DNA of 64,000 bases from Eutrigla gurnardus (lineage: Eukaryota; Chordata; Actinopteri; Perciformes; Triglidae). Every line of letters starts with the position of its first letter. Within the stretch, counting starts at the first letter, position 1. A program made the translations under genes and the position numbers. The notes beneath the pieces are model-generated. The model was not told the DNA's origin. It saw only the letters and a list, made by a program, of their open reading frames with translations, and did no database searches. This document shows positions 25,595 through 36,831 of this stretch, in pieces. The stretch is taken from the NCBI GenBank assembly GCA_963514095.1, contig OY741264.1:10525554-10589553 (forward strand), written 5' to 3'.

Positions 25595-26055
25595 ACGCTT
25601 GTAATAATCAGGGTGTTGGGACAAAAATATAGTTTGGGGACTCAACGCTCATTTGCAGACAAACCCTGATTTTTGTGTATTTAACCATTGGATGTTGTAT
25701 TTGTTTATTTGTTCCGAACAAGTAAAGACATAAAAGACATAAAATAGGAATAAAAAACAACAAAAATCAAAATAGTCAAACAACAAACAAAACAATTTTC
25801 TAAGCTTAATGAAGGTTTTGGGGGTAAAAATGTGGTAATGTTTAAGGTAGTCTCCAGAGAAAAATTGTGAGTCAATGCAATCCTCTTAAGTGACAAAAAC
25901 AAATGCATTTGGGGGAGTTGGTTGCCATATAATGTGGATTTCAGTGCACCTTTGTCGCATAATACTAAAAGATCAAATATACAGCTGACTTTTAAAGTTC
26001 TCTGAATTACAACTGAGCCAATGTAAGGAAGGAAGTCTGTGGTGTCATGTCACTG

Positions 26056-26056
<1 letters not shown>

Positions 26057-26149
<93 letters not shown>

Positions 26150-26167
26150 GTGCGTGTGTGTGTGTGA
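26057..26167. repeat. (GT)n microsatellite
   Basis: About 55 GT dinucleotides with two GC interruptions near the right end, only about 230 bases upstream of the GPCR start codon. Confidence 0.97.
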
Positions 26168-26394
26168 GATGTGGACATCTGCCTGTCTGTTTTTCGGAAG
26201 CTGAAACATGTGAAATATGTATGCAATCATGCATGTTTCATATTTTCCTCCTTTTTCAGTGGTGAAATGAGTTGTTTGCATTTACCCTTTTATATTTCTA
26301 CCGAAATCATAGAAGTGAAGCAAAAAATAAACTGTAAATCTGTGACATCAATTGAACGCCTTCTGTGTTTCAGCTGATCATCTCAGTGGCTGAT

Positions 26395-28030
26395 ATGAAT
26401 GGGACACAGTTTTCTGCCCAGGCAATGAACCGGACCATTTCCAGCAGCAACGCCACCACTTGGCAGGAGGAGGCCATCAGGGGAGTCCAAATGACAGCTA
26501 CTCTGCTCATCTTCCTGGTGAGAAAGCCTTTAGAAATACATCGCCACTGCACATTGACAAATATACAGTATAATAGTGGGCATCGCCTGGTAGTTATGAG
26601 GTTTGGCGGCAAAAAGCACTATCTTGTTCAGGGTCACTCAATGAATCCGTCATCTTGAACTTAAACATGTATGGGTGTGCTCGAGATATATTAAAGAAAA
26701 CATTTTTAGGAATAATCTCTCACTTGCCTTGTGATGAGTTGATACCACTCTCATGCATTCAATGTAAATCAGGAGCTAAAAGCCAGTTAGCTTAACGAGC
26801 AGCTTGGCGCTCTTTGTCCAAATGAGATGTAGTTTTTTATGTGCAAGACTGCTACTTGGCCAGGAGCAGTGATTTCTTGGACTCCTGCAAAGAAATAGTC
26901 CAGCACATAACCACCTCGCAAAAAAAAAAAACTTTGCTTTTTGCCCCAGATATTACTAGTTAATTGGTGAATTTAGCATTGCTGGCAGGCGGATTTTGTT
27001 TCACGAAATGTATGTATGTATTGCTTTGGAAGTCTGTCATCCTGATTGTAATTTGTTGTCCTGGTTTCTCGAGGTGGGTGTCCCTCTGAACGGGCTGGTG
27101 GTTTGGGCACTTGGGATGCGGCACAATCGGTACCTGGTCCGCAGAGGCAGCAGTGAGGAGACGCGTGCTGCCAGCAGTTTCCGTATTTATGTCCTGAACC
27201 TGGCCCTGGCGGACCTTGTGTTGCTCTTACGCACCCCCCTCATGCTGGGCTTCCTAGCTGACAACTACAGCTGGCCATTCAGCCATGGCTTCTGCCGCCT
27301 GATCATATTCCTGCGAGGCCTTGGCTTATACGCCTCGGCCTTCCTCCTGTGCGCCGTGGCCCTGGAGCGATGTCTGTGCCTGCTGAGGCCCGTGTGGGCT
27401 GGACTGCGACGCCCCCCCTGGGCCGTTCCTCTGGCCTGTGGTATCTTGTGGTTCATAGCCACCACGTTGTCCACTCCCTACCTCTTTAGTGCCGTCCTGA
27501 AGGAACGCAAGGGGAAGCTACATTGCCAAGAGAGTGAGACGTTTGACATGGGGCTGTTTGTCACAGAAACAATAGCAGGATTCATTTTGCCTCTGCTGGT
27601 GTTCCTGGGAAGCAACATGGCTGTGTTGCTCACCATTCAGCGATCTGTGCCTTTATCACCCATCTCCGCCACGCCTTCATCAAGCCGCAGGATGACCAGG
27701 ATGTACCACGTGCTGTTTTTCACCATGCTCCTCTTCCTCACCTGCTGGGTGCCATATTTTGTTTGTCGGTTCCTGCGTGCTTTGGCCGAGGGCCGAGCAG
27801 AGTGGGGCACGTTCTATGTAGGCGCACTCCGTGGCGCGTACATATCGCTGTTCCTGGTCTACGTCAAGTGCGCACTGAACCCGGTGCTCTACGTGTTTGC
27901 AGCCCGGGGCCTGGGCCGTGCCGTCCGAGCGTCGGTTGTCTCCACTCTGGAAAGACTCTTCAACGACGACTCCATGGATTCCGTACGAAGGAAGTCACTC
28001 AAAAACTCACTCAAAAACTCCCAGATGTAG
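26395..28030 (+). CDS. Chemoattractant-type class A GPCR
   Basis: Two coding exons, 26395-26517 and 27074-28030, join in frame to 359 residues. The intron cuts transmembrane helix 1 after ATLLIFL. An acceptor-like tttcag lies 22 bases before the ATG, suggesting an untranslated upstream exon. The N-terminus carries three glycosylation sequons (N2, N12, N19). Class A landmarks are N47, D88, C115 paired with C192, ERC (139-141) in place of DRY, CWVP (265-268) and NPVLY (310-314). The short tail is basic and Ser-rich. The phrases LRPVW and LERLFNDDS recall the leukotriene B4, formyl-peptide and prostaglandin D2 (PTGDR2) receptors, so a Gi-coupled leukocyte receptor for a lipid or peptide is likely. 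I cannot choose the exact family. Intracellular loop 1 (about residues 56-76) looks unusually long. Confidence 0.8.
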
Positions 28031-28064
28031 CTGAGATGCAACTCAACAATGTGGTTTATATATA

Positions 28065-28834
28065 CAGTGATCAGCCATAACATTGTGACCACCTGCCTAA
28101 TATTGTGGTCCCCCTTTTGCCAGAAAAACAGCCCTGACTCATCGAGGCATGGACTCCACTAGACCTCTGAAGATGTGCTGAGGTATCTGCCACCAAGACA
28201 TCAGTAGCTTGCGAGGTGGGGCCTCCATGGATCGGACTTGTTTGTCCCACACATCCCACAGATGTTTTGGAGACCAATTCAACACCGTGAACTTGTTGCG
28301 TTCCTTAAACCATTCCTAAACCATTTTTGCTTCGTTATGCTGCTGAAAGAGGCCAATGCCATCACGGAATACTGTATCCATGAAAGGGTCTACATGGTCT
28401 GCAACAATGCTTATGTAGGTGGTACATGTGAAAGTAACATCCACATGAATAGCAGGACACATTGCCCAAAGCATCACACTGCCTCCGCCGGCTTGCCTAC
28501 CATTAAGGCTTGCCTACCGCAAAGACTTGCATACCGCTAAGGCTTGCCTACCGGTAAGGCTTGCCTAGCGCAAAGGCTTGCCTACCGCTAAGGCTTGCCT
28601 AGCGCTAAGGCTTGCCTACCGCTAAGGCTTGCCTAGCCATCACAATTTAGCCGTTGTCAAAGTCGCTCAAATCATGACGCTTGCCTATTTTTCCTTGCTT
28701 TTAACACATCAACTTTAAGGACAAAATGTTGACTTGCTGCCTAATATATCCCACCCACTGACAGGTGCCATGATAACGCAATAGTCTGTGTTATTCACTT
28801 CACCCGTCAGTGGTCATAATGTTATGGCTGATCA
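28065..28834 (-). mobile_element. Internally deleted Tc1-like element
   Basis: Terminal inverted repeats TGATCAGCCATAACATTRTG (28068 on the plus strand and 28834 reading back) are flanked by TA dinucleotides at 28063-28064 and 28835-28836, the Tc1/mariner target. The left 420 bases and right 190 bases match the ends of a widespread fish Tc1-like element whose transposase is read on the minus strand. The middle of the transposase gene is missing and replaced by a 17-bp minisatellite. It starts 35 bases after the GPCR stop codon, so it may lie in that gene's 3' UTR. It is non-autonomous. Confidence 0.85.
28490..28638. repeat. 17-bp minisatellite inside the Tc1-like element
   Basis: About nine imperfect units of AAGGCTTGCCTACCGCT, alternating with variants reading TAGCGCT. 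The first unit overlaps the left transposon sequence (ccgGCTTGCCT) and the last overlaps the right transposon sequence (CTAGCCatcac). The array therefore lies exactly at the internal deletion junction. Confidence 0.92.
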
Positions 28835-30337
28835 TAAATAGTTATATGTCCTGTAAATGCCACTGTGACATCAGCATTCCAGAGAAAAACCAGCTTATGT
28901 TCCAAGATTTGTCAGCAACAGTGAAGGACATGAGGAGGAATGTGCATCTCATCGAATACTGAAGCAGGCCAGCTTCCTAAGAACAAGATATAAATGGACA
29001 CACAAGCCAACATGACTGAAGACTCCAGAAATGTTGCTTCTGTTGCGGCACGCTGAAGGCAGGGTCATAATTGGGGCGTAAACATGTTTTAATTCATGAA
29101 TCATCTTGTCTGTTGGGTCATAAGCAAGGGAACACCTTCATGGTAAATACCAAGCCGAAGGGAAAACAATTACTCAAGTTCCAGTTTTCCTGGCTCCCGG
29201 GATAACCTTTGTCATGTCGACTCCTTCCTGATAACACACCATTAAGCTTACATCTCTACCATGGTCCAGGGAACACAACAATGAATTTATCTTATCACTA
29301 TCACTAATATAGTGAGTCCGATCCATTTATCTGCTGAATTCATGTTCAAGAAGCCTGGACTAAACAGGTCCTGGTCTATCTGATACTAGTGCTCCCTATT
29401 ATTAAACCAATGAATGTGTGTACTGTAGGTCTTTAGGCTCTTAAGAGGACTGAAGTATGAGATACTGAACAGGAAATATATACGTTGCAGGACCATTATC
29501 TCCAAATCAAATCAATGTGCCACATCTATATCCAACTGTTCTTCATTTAAGCATAGCTTTGTTCTTTTCTTCAAGCACACCTACCCTGTCATCGTTGACA
29601 AAGGGAATTCATTGTAGCACCTTACATTTATACTTTTTCTTTGCAGTAAAATATGAATGCATGTCAGTTTCTTTAAATGGCATCAGTTTTATTACATCTG
29701 ATCATACAGTCAGTTTATAATACAGCATATACTCGTGTCTTAAAGGTTCAACGGGAAGATTTTAAGTTATGAACAACCAGTTATTTGCAAGTACAGTATT
29801 TTTTTTATACAATGTATGTCTTCTTGTGTTTAAGTTTGACTACAGAGATGCATATAGTACGCTCCATCTCTCCCTATGTTTCTTGTCTGCCTCTGTACTG
29901 TCAGCTTTCCAATGAAGACAAAATGCCAAACAAATGTAATAAAAGAAAAAAGAAATGAAGACAACTGGAGAGGTGCAATAAGCAGCAAAGTGCAGTGTTT
30001 TAATTAGAAATAAATGGCAGTTTTTGTTTTATTTTACCTGCCTATGATTTCACCAAATTGTTTTTTTCCAAATTAAAAGAAAATGAATGAAAATGAATGG
30101 TAAACATCTGTCTGTTCCTTTTTTTATTTATTTTTTATTACTGTTGCATCTAATTCTTCACATATTGACCACAATGTTAAATTTGATTAATGCAGGTGTT
30201 GCACAACCACAAAAAGTGGTATTGAGTAATATTAAGACAGAGTAATATTTCCCCATACAGCAAACTTCTATCTGTAAATGTCCATTGAAAAAAAAGGATT
30301 TCAGGGCTGTGTAAACAGATTTGACGATGTTCCCCTC
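28835..30337. other. Intergenic DNA between two converging genes
   Basis: Probably holds the 3' UTR of the GPCR (an AATAAA occurs at 29938-29943) and, on the minus strand, that of cenpq (TTTATT motifs near 30029 and 30120). No coding sequence is seen. Poly-A and poly-T runs are common. Confidence 0.45.
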
Positions 30338-33300
30338 TCAAGCCGGGTTGAAGAGCTGACGGGCATGTTCTTGTGCCCGTTGAAGCAGCTCCTGGGCGCC
30401 TTGAATGGTCTCTGATTTCTGCAGAATTTCTCCAAGTTTCCGGGCCATAGTCTCAGAGTCATTGTCTGGTATCATTTTTTTTAATCGAGCCTGAGGAAAA
30501 ATAAATAAATAAAAACTGCTACTAGTTTTGACAGCATTTTGTAAAAATGTTCTCTGAATATTAAACAAGAACAAAGCTTTATCCCATTGTTGATACCATC
30601 AACTCAGACAACGAAGAACCCCAGATGTCACATTGTCCCTCTGCCTTGCGTAAGGCATATTTCATTTTTTCTTCTTCACAATGTTCCAAAGAAGTTGCAC
30701 AACAGAGAGCATGTTTAGACTTTCCTGTAAAGTTGGAGAGGAAGTGCCCACTCACATCTTATTCACACATCAATGTGTTAGCTTGTGAAAACAGCCACTG
30801 TGCAACAGGGACAAGTCAAGCTCATACCAGACATGATGCAAGTGTGTTTTGTGCACCTCTCACGCTCACCTCTAATGTTGTTTCGTCTTTGGGTCGAAGG
30901 AGAGGAGGAAGGTTGAGAGTTGCCTTTTCAGCTATCTGTAAGATCTGTGTCAACACAGACAGGAGGAACAATTCTGTAATGAGTCAAATAACATATTTAT
31001 CTCTTTAGCTAATAGCCAGCGTTAACATACAGTAAGAACGCTTTACACTTCAAGTACATCATAAAAAGCTGTGACATTTCCTGCAGTTACAGCTCAGATC
31101 TAATTTTCGCAAGAATAAACCCATTATGTCTGCTTTCACTTTTCAACATGCTGTTCAACCGATTCAACAAGATGAGGACAGACAGGCTGATATTTCTGTG
31201 GGGAAATGCAGTCGACCACTTCTCTTTCTGGGTCAGCTCAATGCTTATGTGTAACAGCTTATGTAATGCGGCAACATTTGAAAGACACTTTTGTCAGAGT
31301 TAATAAATATTTGTAAATTATAAAAAAGACGCTATGACAACAACAATATCCGTCAGAGTATTTGCCAAGAGCTATCTTATGGAAATAATGTATCAAGACC
31401 AAGAGATTCTGCCTTCCAAACAGGTTTGGACATGTCTGCATGTTTAAGTGGAGAGAGATTCAAAGATGATCTGTTGGATACTGTAGACCAGTACAAGGAT
31501 GGAGAAGGATGGATAAAGCAGATAAACCAATCATTTTACAAGACATTTGCGTTTCATAACTGCAAATGAAAGAATGAAGCTGAAGTTCGAGCTGAAACGG
31601 CATTTCCAGAGTATCTTTCATACTGTGACGTATTTCCGGGTGAAACAGGAGAGACAGACAGGGCATAACGTTGATAGGAATTTGTTCTGGAGATTGATTA
31701 ATAGATGGATGTCATGATATTATTGGTTGAAATTGCTTGGTATGAGCATATATGATTAAATAGGGGCACAATATGACCGTGGACATGATCTATAAGGGTA
31801 AAAAAAGGGCATTTTGCCGTTTCAGCTTGATTTTAAATGGCCCTTCACAAGCATGCCTGAAAGCAGACAAAGAAACAACTTCCTTGTTCTTAACAATCAG
31901 CTGCAGAATAAAGCGATAATGATATAAAGATAATAACACCATATATTAAAAGGTCAGGGTTGTAGTCCAGAGAGCAGGTTTAACAAACTCTGAGCCAAAC
32001 CCTGAACTCTGAGTCGACTAACCCTGAGATGGGCAACTTCATTCCACAACACTGTTATGTTAACTCTGAGTTATGCCTGCCGACTACAGTCATCGTTAAT
32101 GCAGCACCTATACTACGAGTCACCATGGCAACCAGGGAGAAATAAGGATCTAAGGATGCATAGAATTGAAAATTCTTGGCTGAAACCGAAAACCGAAAAT
32201 GAGGAAACCAAGGCCGAAAATGCTTCACACCAAAAGAGTTAGAGATGATATTAATCAGTTGTTATGGAGAGATGAGCTGATTCTTAGAAACAGAGCAAAA
32301 CAGCTTCAGCAAAGGAGAGACAGTTGTCAAAGTAAATATCAGTGGTTATTTAAACTTGTAGTCGCTTTAACCCCCAACAGAATGCTGCTTCAACACACAG
32401 CAATGTCCTTAAACATTTCAGAAAACTCCATAAAAAAATCTAAGAGCTATGCAAAGAATCTGCTCTGGTTGGAGATTATGTCGGCGAGATGAATTGTTGA
32501 AAATGTAAGGCCGGAGAATATTGTTGAGAGGACTCAAGGACACCCTACAGTTAAAACAAGCAAATAAAAAGGGGAGGAGACGGATAGGGAGAAACCCATG
32601 GGTTTGTTAAAGAAAACCTGCCAGCAAGCAGCTAAGGTTCACAGAGTCCTAAAACTAAAATTTAAATTCACTCTTTTTGGAACAGAAAACCCAGACTATC
32701 CCTCTTCTCAGGGTTAACAAACTCAAGAGTTTTAACAAAGCTTTCTGGAATACAACCCAGGACACGAAGACATTTTGGTATGTTTGTGCTTTTTATTTCT
32801 GTATGCTGGCATGTGTGTGTTTTGCACCTCTTTAGCTTTCTCCTCCTCCTCCTCCACCTGGTCTCTCAACATACGGCATGAGTGCTGTAAAGAGACAGTC
32901 TGCTCTTCTGTCTTTTCCAGAACATGGACTACAGCCTTCAAGTCTTCCTGAAAACCCAGACAACACAACAAGACACGGCGTAGCACAAATACAGACATCA
33001 TTTACTTAATTCAATTGCAGATAGTTAATTAGGCCTTTTCAAACTTGCACTACATGATGTACTATAATTTTAACGATTGATATGTCGATTATTTTTCGCA
33101 TGAATCAATTACTCATTTAGACTATTAAATGCAACCATAGTAAAACATGTCTATTGCAAGGTCCACGAGACCACGGTCACATTGGATATCAAAATGGTTA
33201 TTTTTCAACCAACAGCTATAAGGCAGAAAGTTCTCACTTTTTAGAAGCTGAATCTTTAAGTTTTGTTTAAGAAATTAGCTTAATGATGAAAGGCTGGGCA

Positions 33301-35369
33301 TAATTGTTAATGTTAATTAATCTCCCATCAAAATGTTTCAGTTATATCAACTAATCGTTTCAGCAAAATGCGATTTAAAAATGAAATAAATGTTTAAAAT
33401 GTCACTAAGAGTATCACAGTCTTGCTGTACCAGCCTCCTCTGACTGTATGTTTCTCACCTCCAGAGTGCTTAGATTCGTCTTTCCAACCACAGACTTCTT
33501 GGCCTCCTCCTGGTGGAGTTGATATGATCGCTCCCAATTGTTTTGCTTCTGCAGTGGAACTTTGAGCTCTGCACATTGAGCAAGAAACCTAGAACAGTTT
33601 GGATATATGTAAGCAAAAATTCCAAAAATAATTATTATTTTGGTTGATAATTTATCTACGTTCATTTTTTTCACTGGAATCATGATGATCATTTATGAAG
33701 TCAGGTTTTTATTTGCTCTTATTCATTCAATGTCACTGAAAGCGTTAGTAAATATAATATCAGCTCAACATACCCAGGATATCTTTTTGTTATCTACCTT
33801 AATCAACCCCAACAACAGCAATCACACTAAGCGGTCTCCTCAGGCTGGTTATCAACCCGGTGTTTCCCTATGTAGCTGAGTGTGTTATCATAAAAGGAGC
33901 AGTTTTTGCAGCATGTGACCTATCGCAAACATGGAGTCCACTGTCAACTGAGCACCATATTTTACAAAATATGAAGCAGTTAGACACATAACCAAGGCTA
34001 AAAGCAACACAGGTGCGGATGGCAAATGCAGGAAGGATGGTGCGAAAAAGAATCACCAACTGTGTAAATGTGTATTTGATTAAATAAATGTGCTGCTTAG
34101 AAGTATTTTGACAAAAAGTCATTATAAAAACGGGCAGGTGCTAATTTCTTGCTGGTTGGGTGTGCAGCATTATTTACCATGGTGATGTACCTGTACAGTA
34201 ATAAGTGCACAACCATCCCAAACCCAGGGATAAACTTTAAGTTACCTCCCTAACCCCGGAATGCTTCGTATTCCAGGCCTATGATTCATGCCATTTATTT
34301 ACATCTACATTTCTGACTTCTTGCTTACCTGCTTTTCATTATGTTCAAATGTTCCTGGCTCTCTTTCTTCTCTTTCTTCCTCAAAGCAAGTGTTGCCCTG
34401 GGAAAAGAGAACAACGTACCCTTAGAAAGTTGATATTGACTACTATTTATTGGGAGCAATTGATGTGCATCCTACTATTGATGGAAAATTGCGCTGGCTG
34501 GATGGGTGTCATTATAACCCAACCCAGAAGAATCTGTTTAAGAATCTGATAACATACATGTCAGTGCTCTCTTAAGAATATGAGTAAAGTTGACATTTTG
34601 GTAAATTACCTCAATCCTAGTTAGCATTTTTGTACTGCAATCTGTTACTAATCAGTCAACATATGTATACACCAATTATATCCAGCATCCACACCAAATT
34701 ATCATCTTTCTGACAGTGTCAATCAGCTGACGGCTGTGCTGTTGAATTGAATGACATACAGTTGTACAGGTTTACCAAATAGAGTGGGTCACCCAGTATA
34801 TACATCTCTACATCTTCAACATGGTGAAACTCACAGTATTGACAAGTCCAGTATGCTCTCCATAGACTTGATGGAGGACCCTGGCATCGGCTTCCAATTT
34901 TCCTCGCCTCTGATTTTATTTGCGACCGAGGATGCGCCTTCAGCTTTTCCGGGACACGAATAGGAGCAACACAAGAAAACAGCAAGTAGAAACAGTGCAT
35001 TTGGTGTGCTTTGACGTCTCTTTTACAGTACGCTGCAGCATTGCCCCTATATGATCTAACATGAAAACATCTGAAGAAGCACCCTGCTGTTCTCACCTTT
35101 CCTCTTCCGAGCCGGTTTGGGTTGGCTGCCCTTGCCATGGTTGTTTTCGCTGGGCTGCAGCTCCTATACAAACATCGTTGAGGCGTGCGGAGCAATGTTA
35201 GGTCACATTACTTAACAGGGGACCGACCGATTCAACATCAGCTGGAGTGTAAACAACATATTACCTTATGCTCCGATGCTTGTTGTCCCGTCGTCACATC
35301 TGCCTTTTTCTTGTTTTTCAAGTTAGGTGGTTTTGATCCGGCCCGGTTAGAAGCTCGTGCGGGCTTCAT
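30338..35369 (-). CDS. cenpq: Centromere protein Q
   Basis: Eight exons on the minus strand: 35369-35265, 35163-35097, 34943-34835, 34397-34329, 33588-33459, 32947-32828, 30944-30870 and 30490-30338. Phases agree throughout, giving 828 nt and 275 residues (human CENP-Q is 268). A basic N-terminus (KNKKKADV, KPARKRK) leads to NWKPMPGSS, which aligns with human TWQPLSKST. A coiled coil follows, with AQCAELKVPLQK (human QQCETLKVPPKK) and DQVEEEEEKAKE (human SEVEEEEERVKQ). The C-terminal segment has TLNLPPLLRPKDE. CENP-Q belongs to the CENP-O/P/Q/R/U group of the constitutive centromere-associated network and helps hold kinetochores to microtubules and recruit PLK1. The start has no upstream in-frame alternative in the exon. 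The gene converges with the GPCR and is followed upstream by mrpl16 on the same strand. Confidence 0.88.
31958..32757. mobile_element. 800-bp inverted-repeat DNA transposon in cenpq intron 6
   Basis: Terminal inverted repeats GGTTGTAGTCCAGAGAGC and (reverse complement of the right end) GGTTGTATTCCAGAAAGC are flanked by a 3-bp duplication, CAG, at 31955-31957 and 32758-32760. A 3-bp target-site duplication fits the PIF/Harbinger superfamily. Inside, a short ORF (32199-32492) is rich in charged residues but no transposase or DNA-binding domain can be named. It is probably a non-autonomous or decayed copy. Confidence 0.75.
33060..33370. repeat. Dispersed fish repeat in cenpq intron 5
   Basis: It begins acgattgatatgtcgattat and ends near caactaatcgtttcagc. 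This is the same 'ring of cgatta' family as at 13985-14300, in decayed form. Confidence 0.45.
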
Positions 35370-36831
35370 ATGTGCTAACGTTAGCTAGCTTGGTAAACGA
35401 TTAAAAATAGAAAGCGAATGTAACTACGTAAATAGACCAACAGTGAAGTAACAATACACAGAGACTATACTCATTGTAAAAAAAAAAAAGTAAGAACAAA
35501 CGCTAAAACGTGTTGTATGCCGTTAAGACACAAGTGTAGTAAAAAGAAATAGGAATAAAATCGCAAACAACAGCTACGTTTTCGCGCTGTTGTTTTCAAA
35601 CAGTTTTGAGCACATTCAATGCGCATGCGTGAATGCCAATAGTGTTTCCGGAGTGAGACCTGTCGGTCAGTCTTCTCAGGCTCAAATTATATTACCAGGT
35701 TCAAGCACAACATAGCGAGGCTTCATATTCAGAACTATAATGAAACGACTTAATAAATGAACCTCCCTGCACAAACAGCTGCCTTTCATAAAACTGAAAA
35801 CTGATATCATACAGTGATCACAACGCCAGGACGAGTACGCCACCTGTAAGGTGATACCCAGGGCATACAATACAAACCCTATTTAACAACAGTGGATTGA
35901 AGCCATTTTGGGAAATGTGATGGAGATTATTTGAAACACTTTTGAATAAAAGCATATTAGTGTGGCTGATTTGTTAATATTATACATTTACATTTAGCAG
36001 ACGTTTTTATCCAAAGCGACTCACAATAAGTACATTTGTTGGAAGAAAGTGTAACAGTTTATCACTATCAGTACAGTAAGGATTATAAACAATGTACTGG
36101 TTGGTAAAATTTGGACAGCATGTAATTATATCGAAGATAAAACAACTTTTTTTCTTTAATTTTCTCAGATATGTTCATGTAGAGGTGCTATTAAAAGCTA
36201 ATGGTAAATGTAATTACAGGCATCAGGGTATTACGCAAAATGTACCCATTAATAGGGTAAACGCTTCCATTTACTTCTATACCATCTCTGAATACAGAAG
36301 TGAAAACTGCTGTTGCTTTAATGCAACAAATAAGAGAAGGTACAGGATTCACCCAAACAGCTGCTATATTTTGTCTTATCTTACTTTTGGTTTTACCAGT
36401 AAATTAACAAACCAGCAATTGAAATTCCAGATTAAAAATATGTACTTAAAATAGATATGGGTGATATATACTCAACTTACTACATAATAAAGACGTAAAT
36501 AATTAGGGAATCAACCATTTTGTTTTTATTTTTTCCTACATTAGTGAAATGGGTATATTTGTTTTCTTGTTGGAGCAGATAAAGAGACAGAAAGACCTTC
36601 AAATTCAATATGGTCACGATTTTTGAGCCACAATGTGAAAATTAAACAACATCGTATTTTTATTTTTTTTAAAGCAGAAAAGGGACGAAACATTCCTCTA
36701 ACAAAATGTCCACTAATATGTTTGCATAAAAAAAATAGAGAAGATTCCCCAAGTATGAGTTGCTTCTTCCATGGTCTGGTCTGAATGGTGTTACAGTTTG
36801 ACACTGAATCAATTTCTGTCCCTCAGGTCTG
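35370..36831. other. cenpq promoter and mrpl16 3' flank
   Basis: 35370-35660 is the probable cenpq promoter: it holds gctaacgttagctagctt next to the start codon and the CpG-bearing phrases ttttcgcgctg and tgcgcatgcg. At 35990-36060 'gcagacgtttttatccaaagcgactcacaataagtac' (in pieces) marks a dispersed repeat found in many fish. The rest is AT-rich. A TTTATT at 36525-36530 could be the polyadenylation signal of mrpl16 on the minus strand. Confidence 0.5.

Noticed and set aside
26045..26281. His-Thr and Cys-Val repeat ORFs
   Set aside because: Artefacts of the (GT)n tract; the same holds for 6638-6826 and 25424-25645.
36092..36454. 120-codon ORF between cenpq and mrpl16
   Set aside because: AT-rich, biased composition, no domain and next to a dispersed repeat; judged non-coding.
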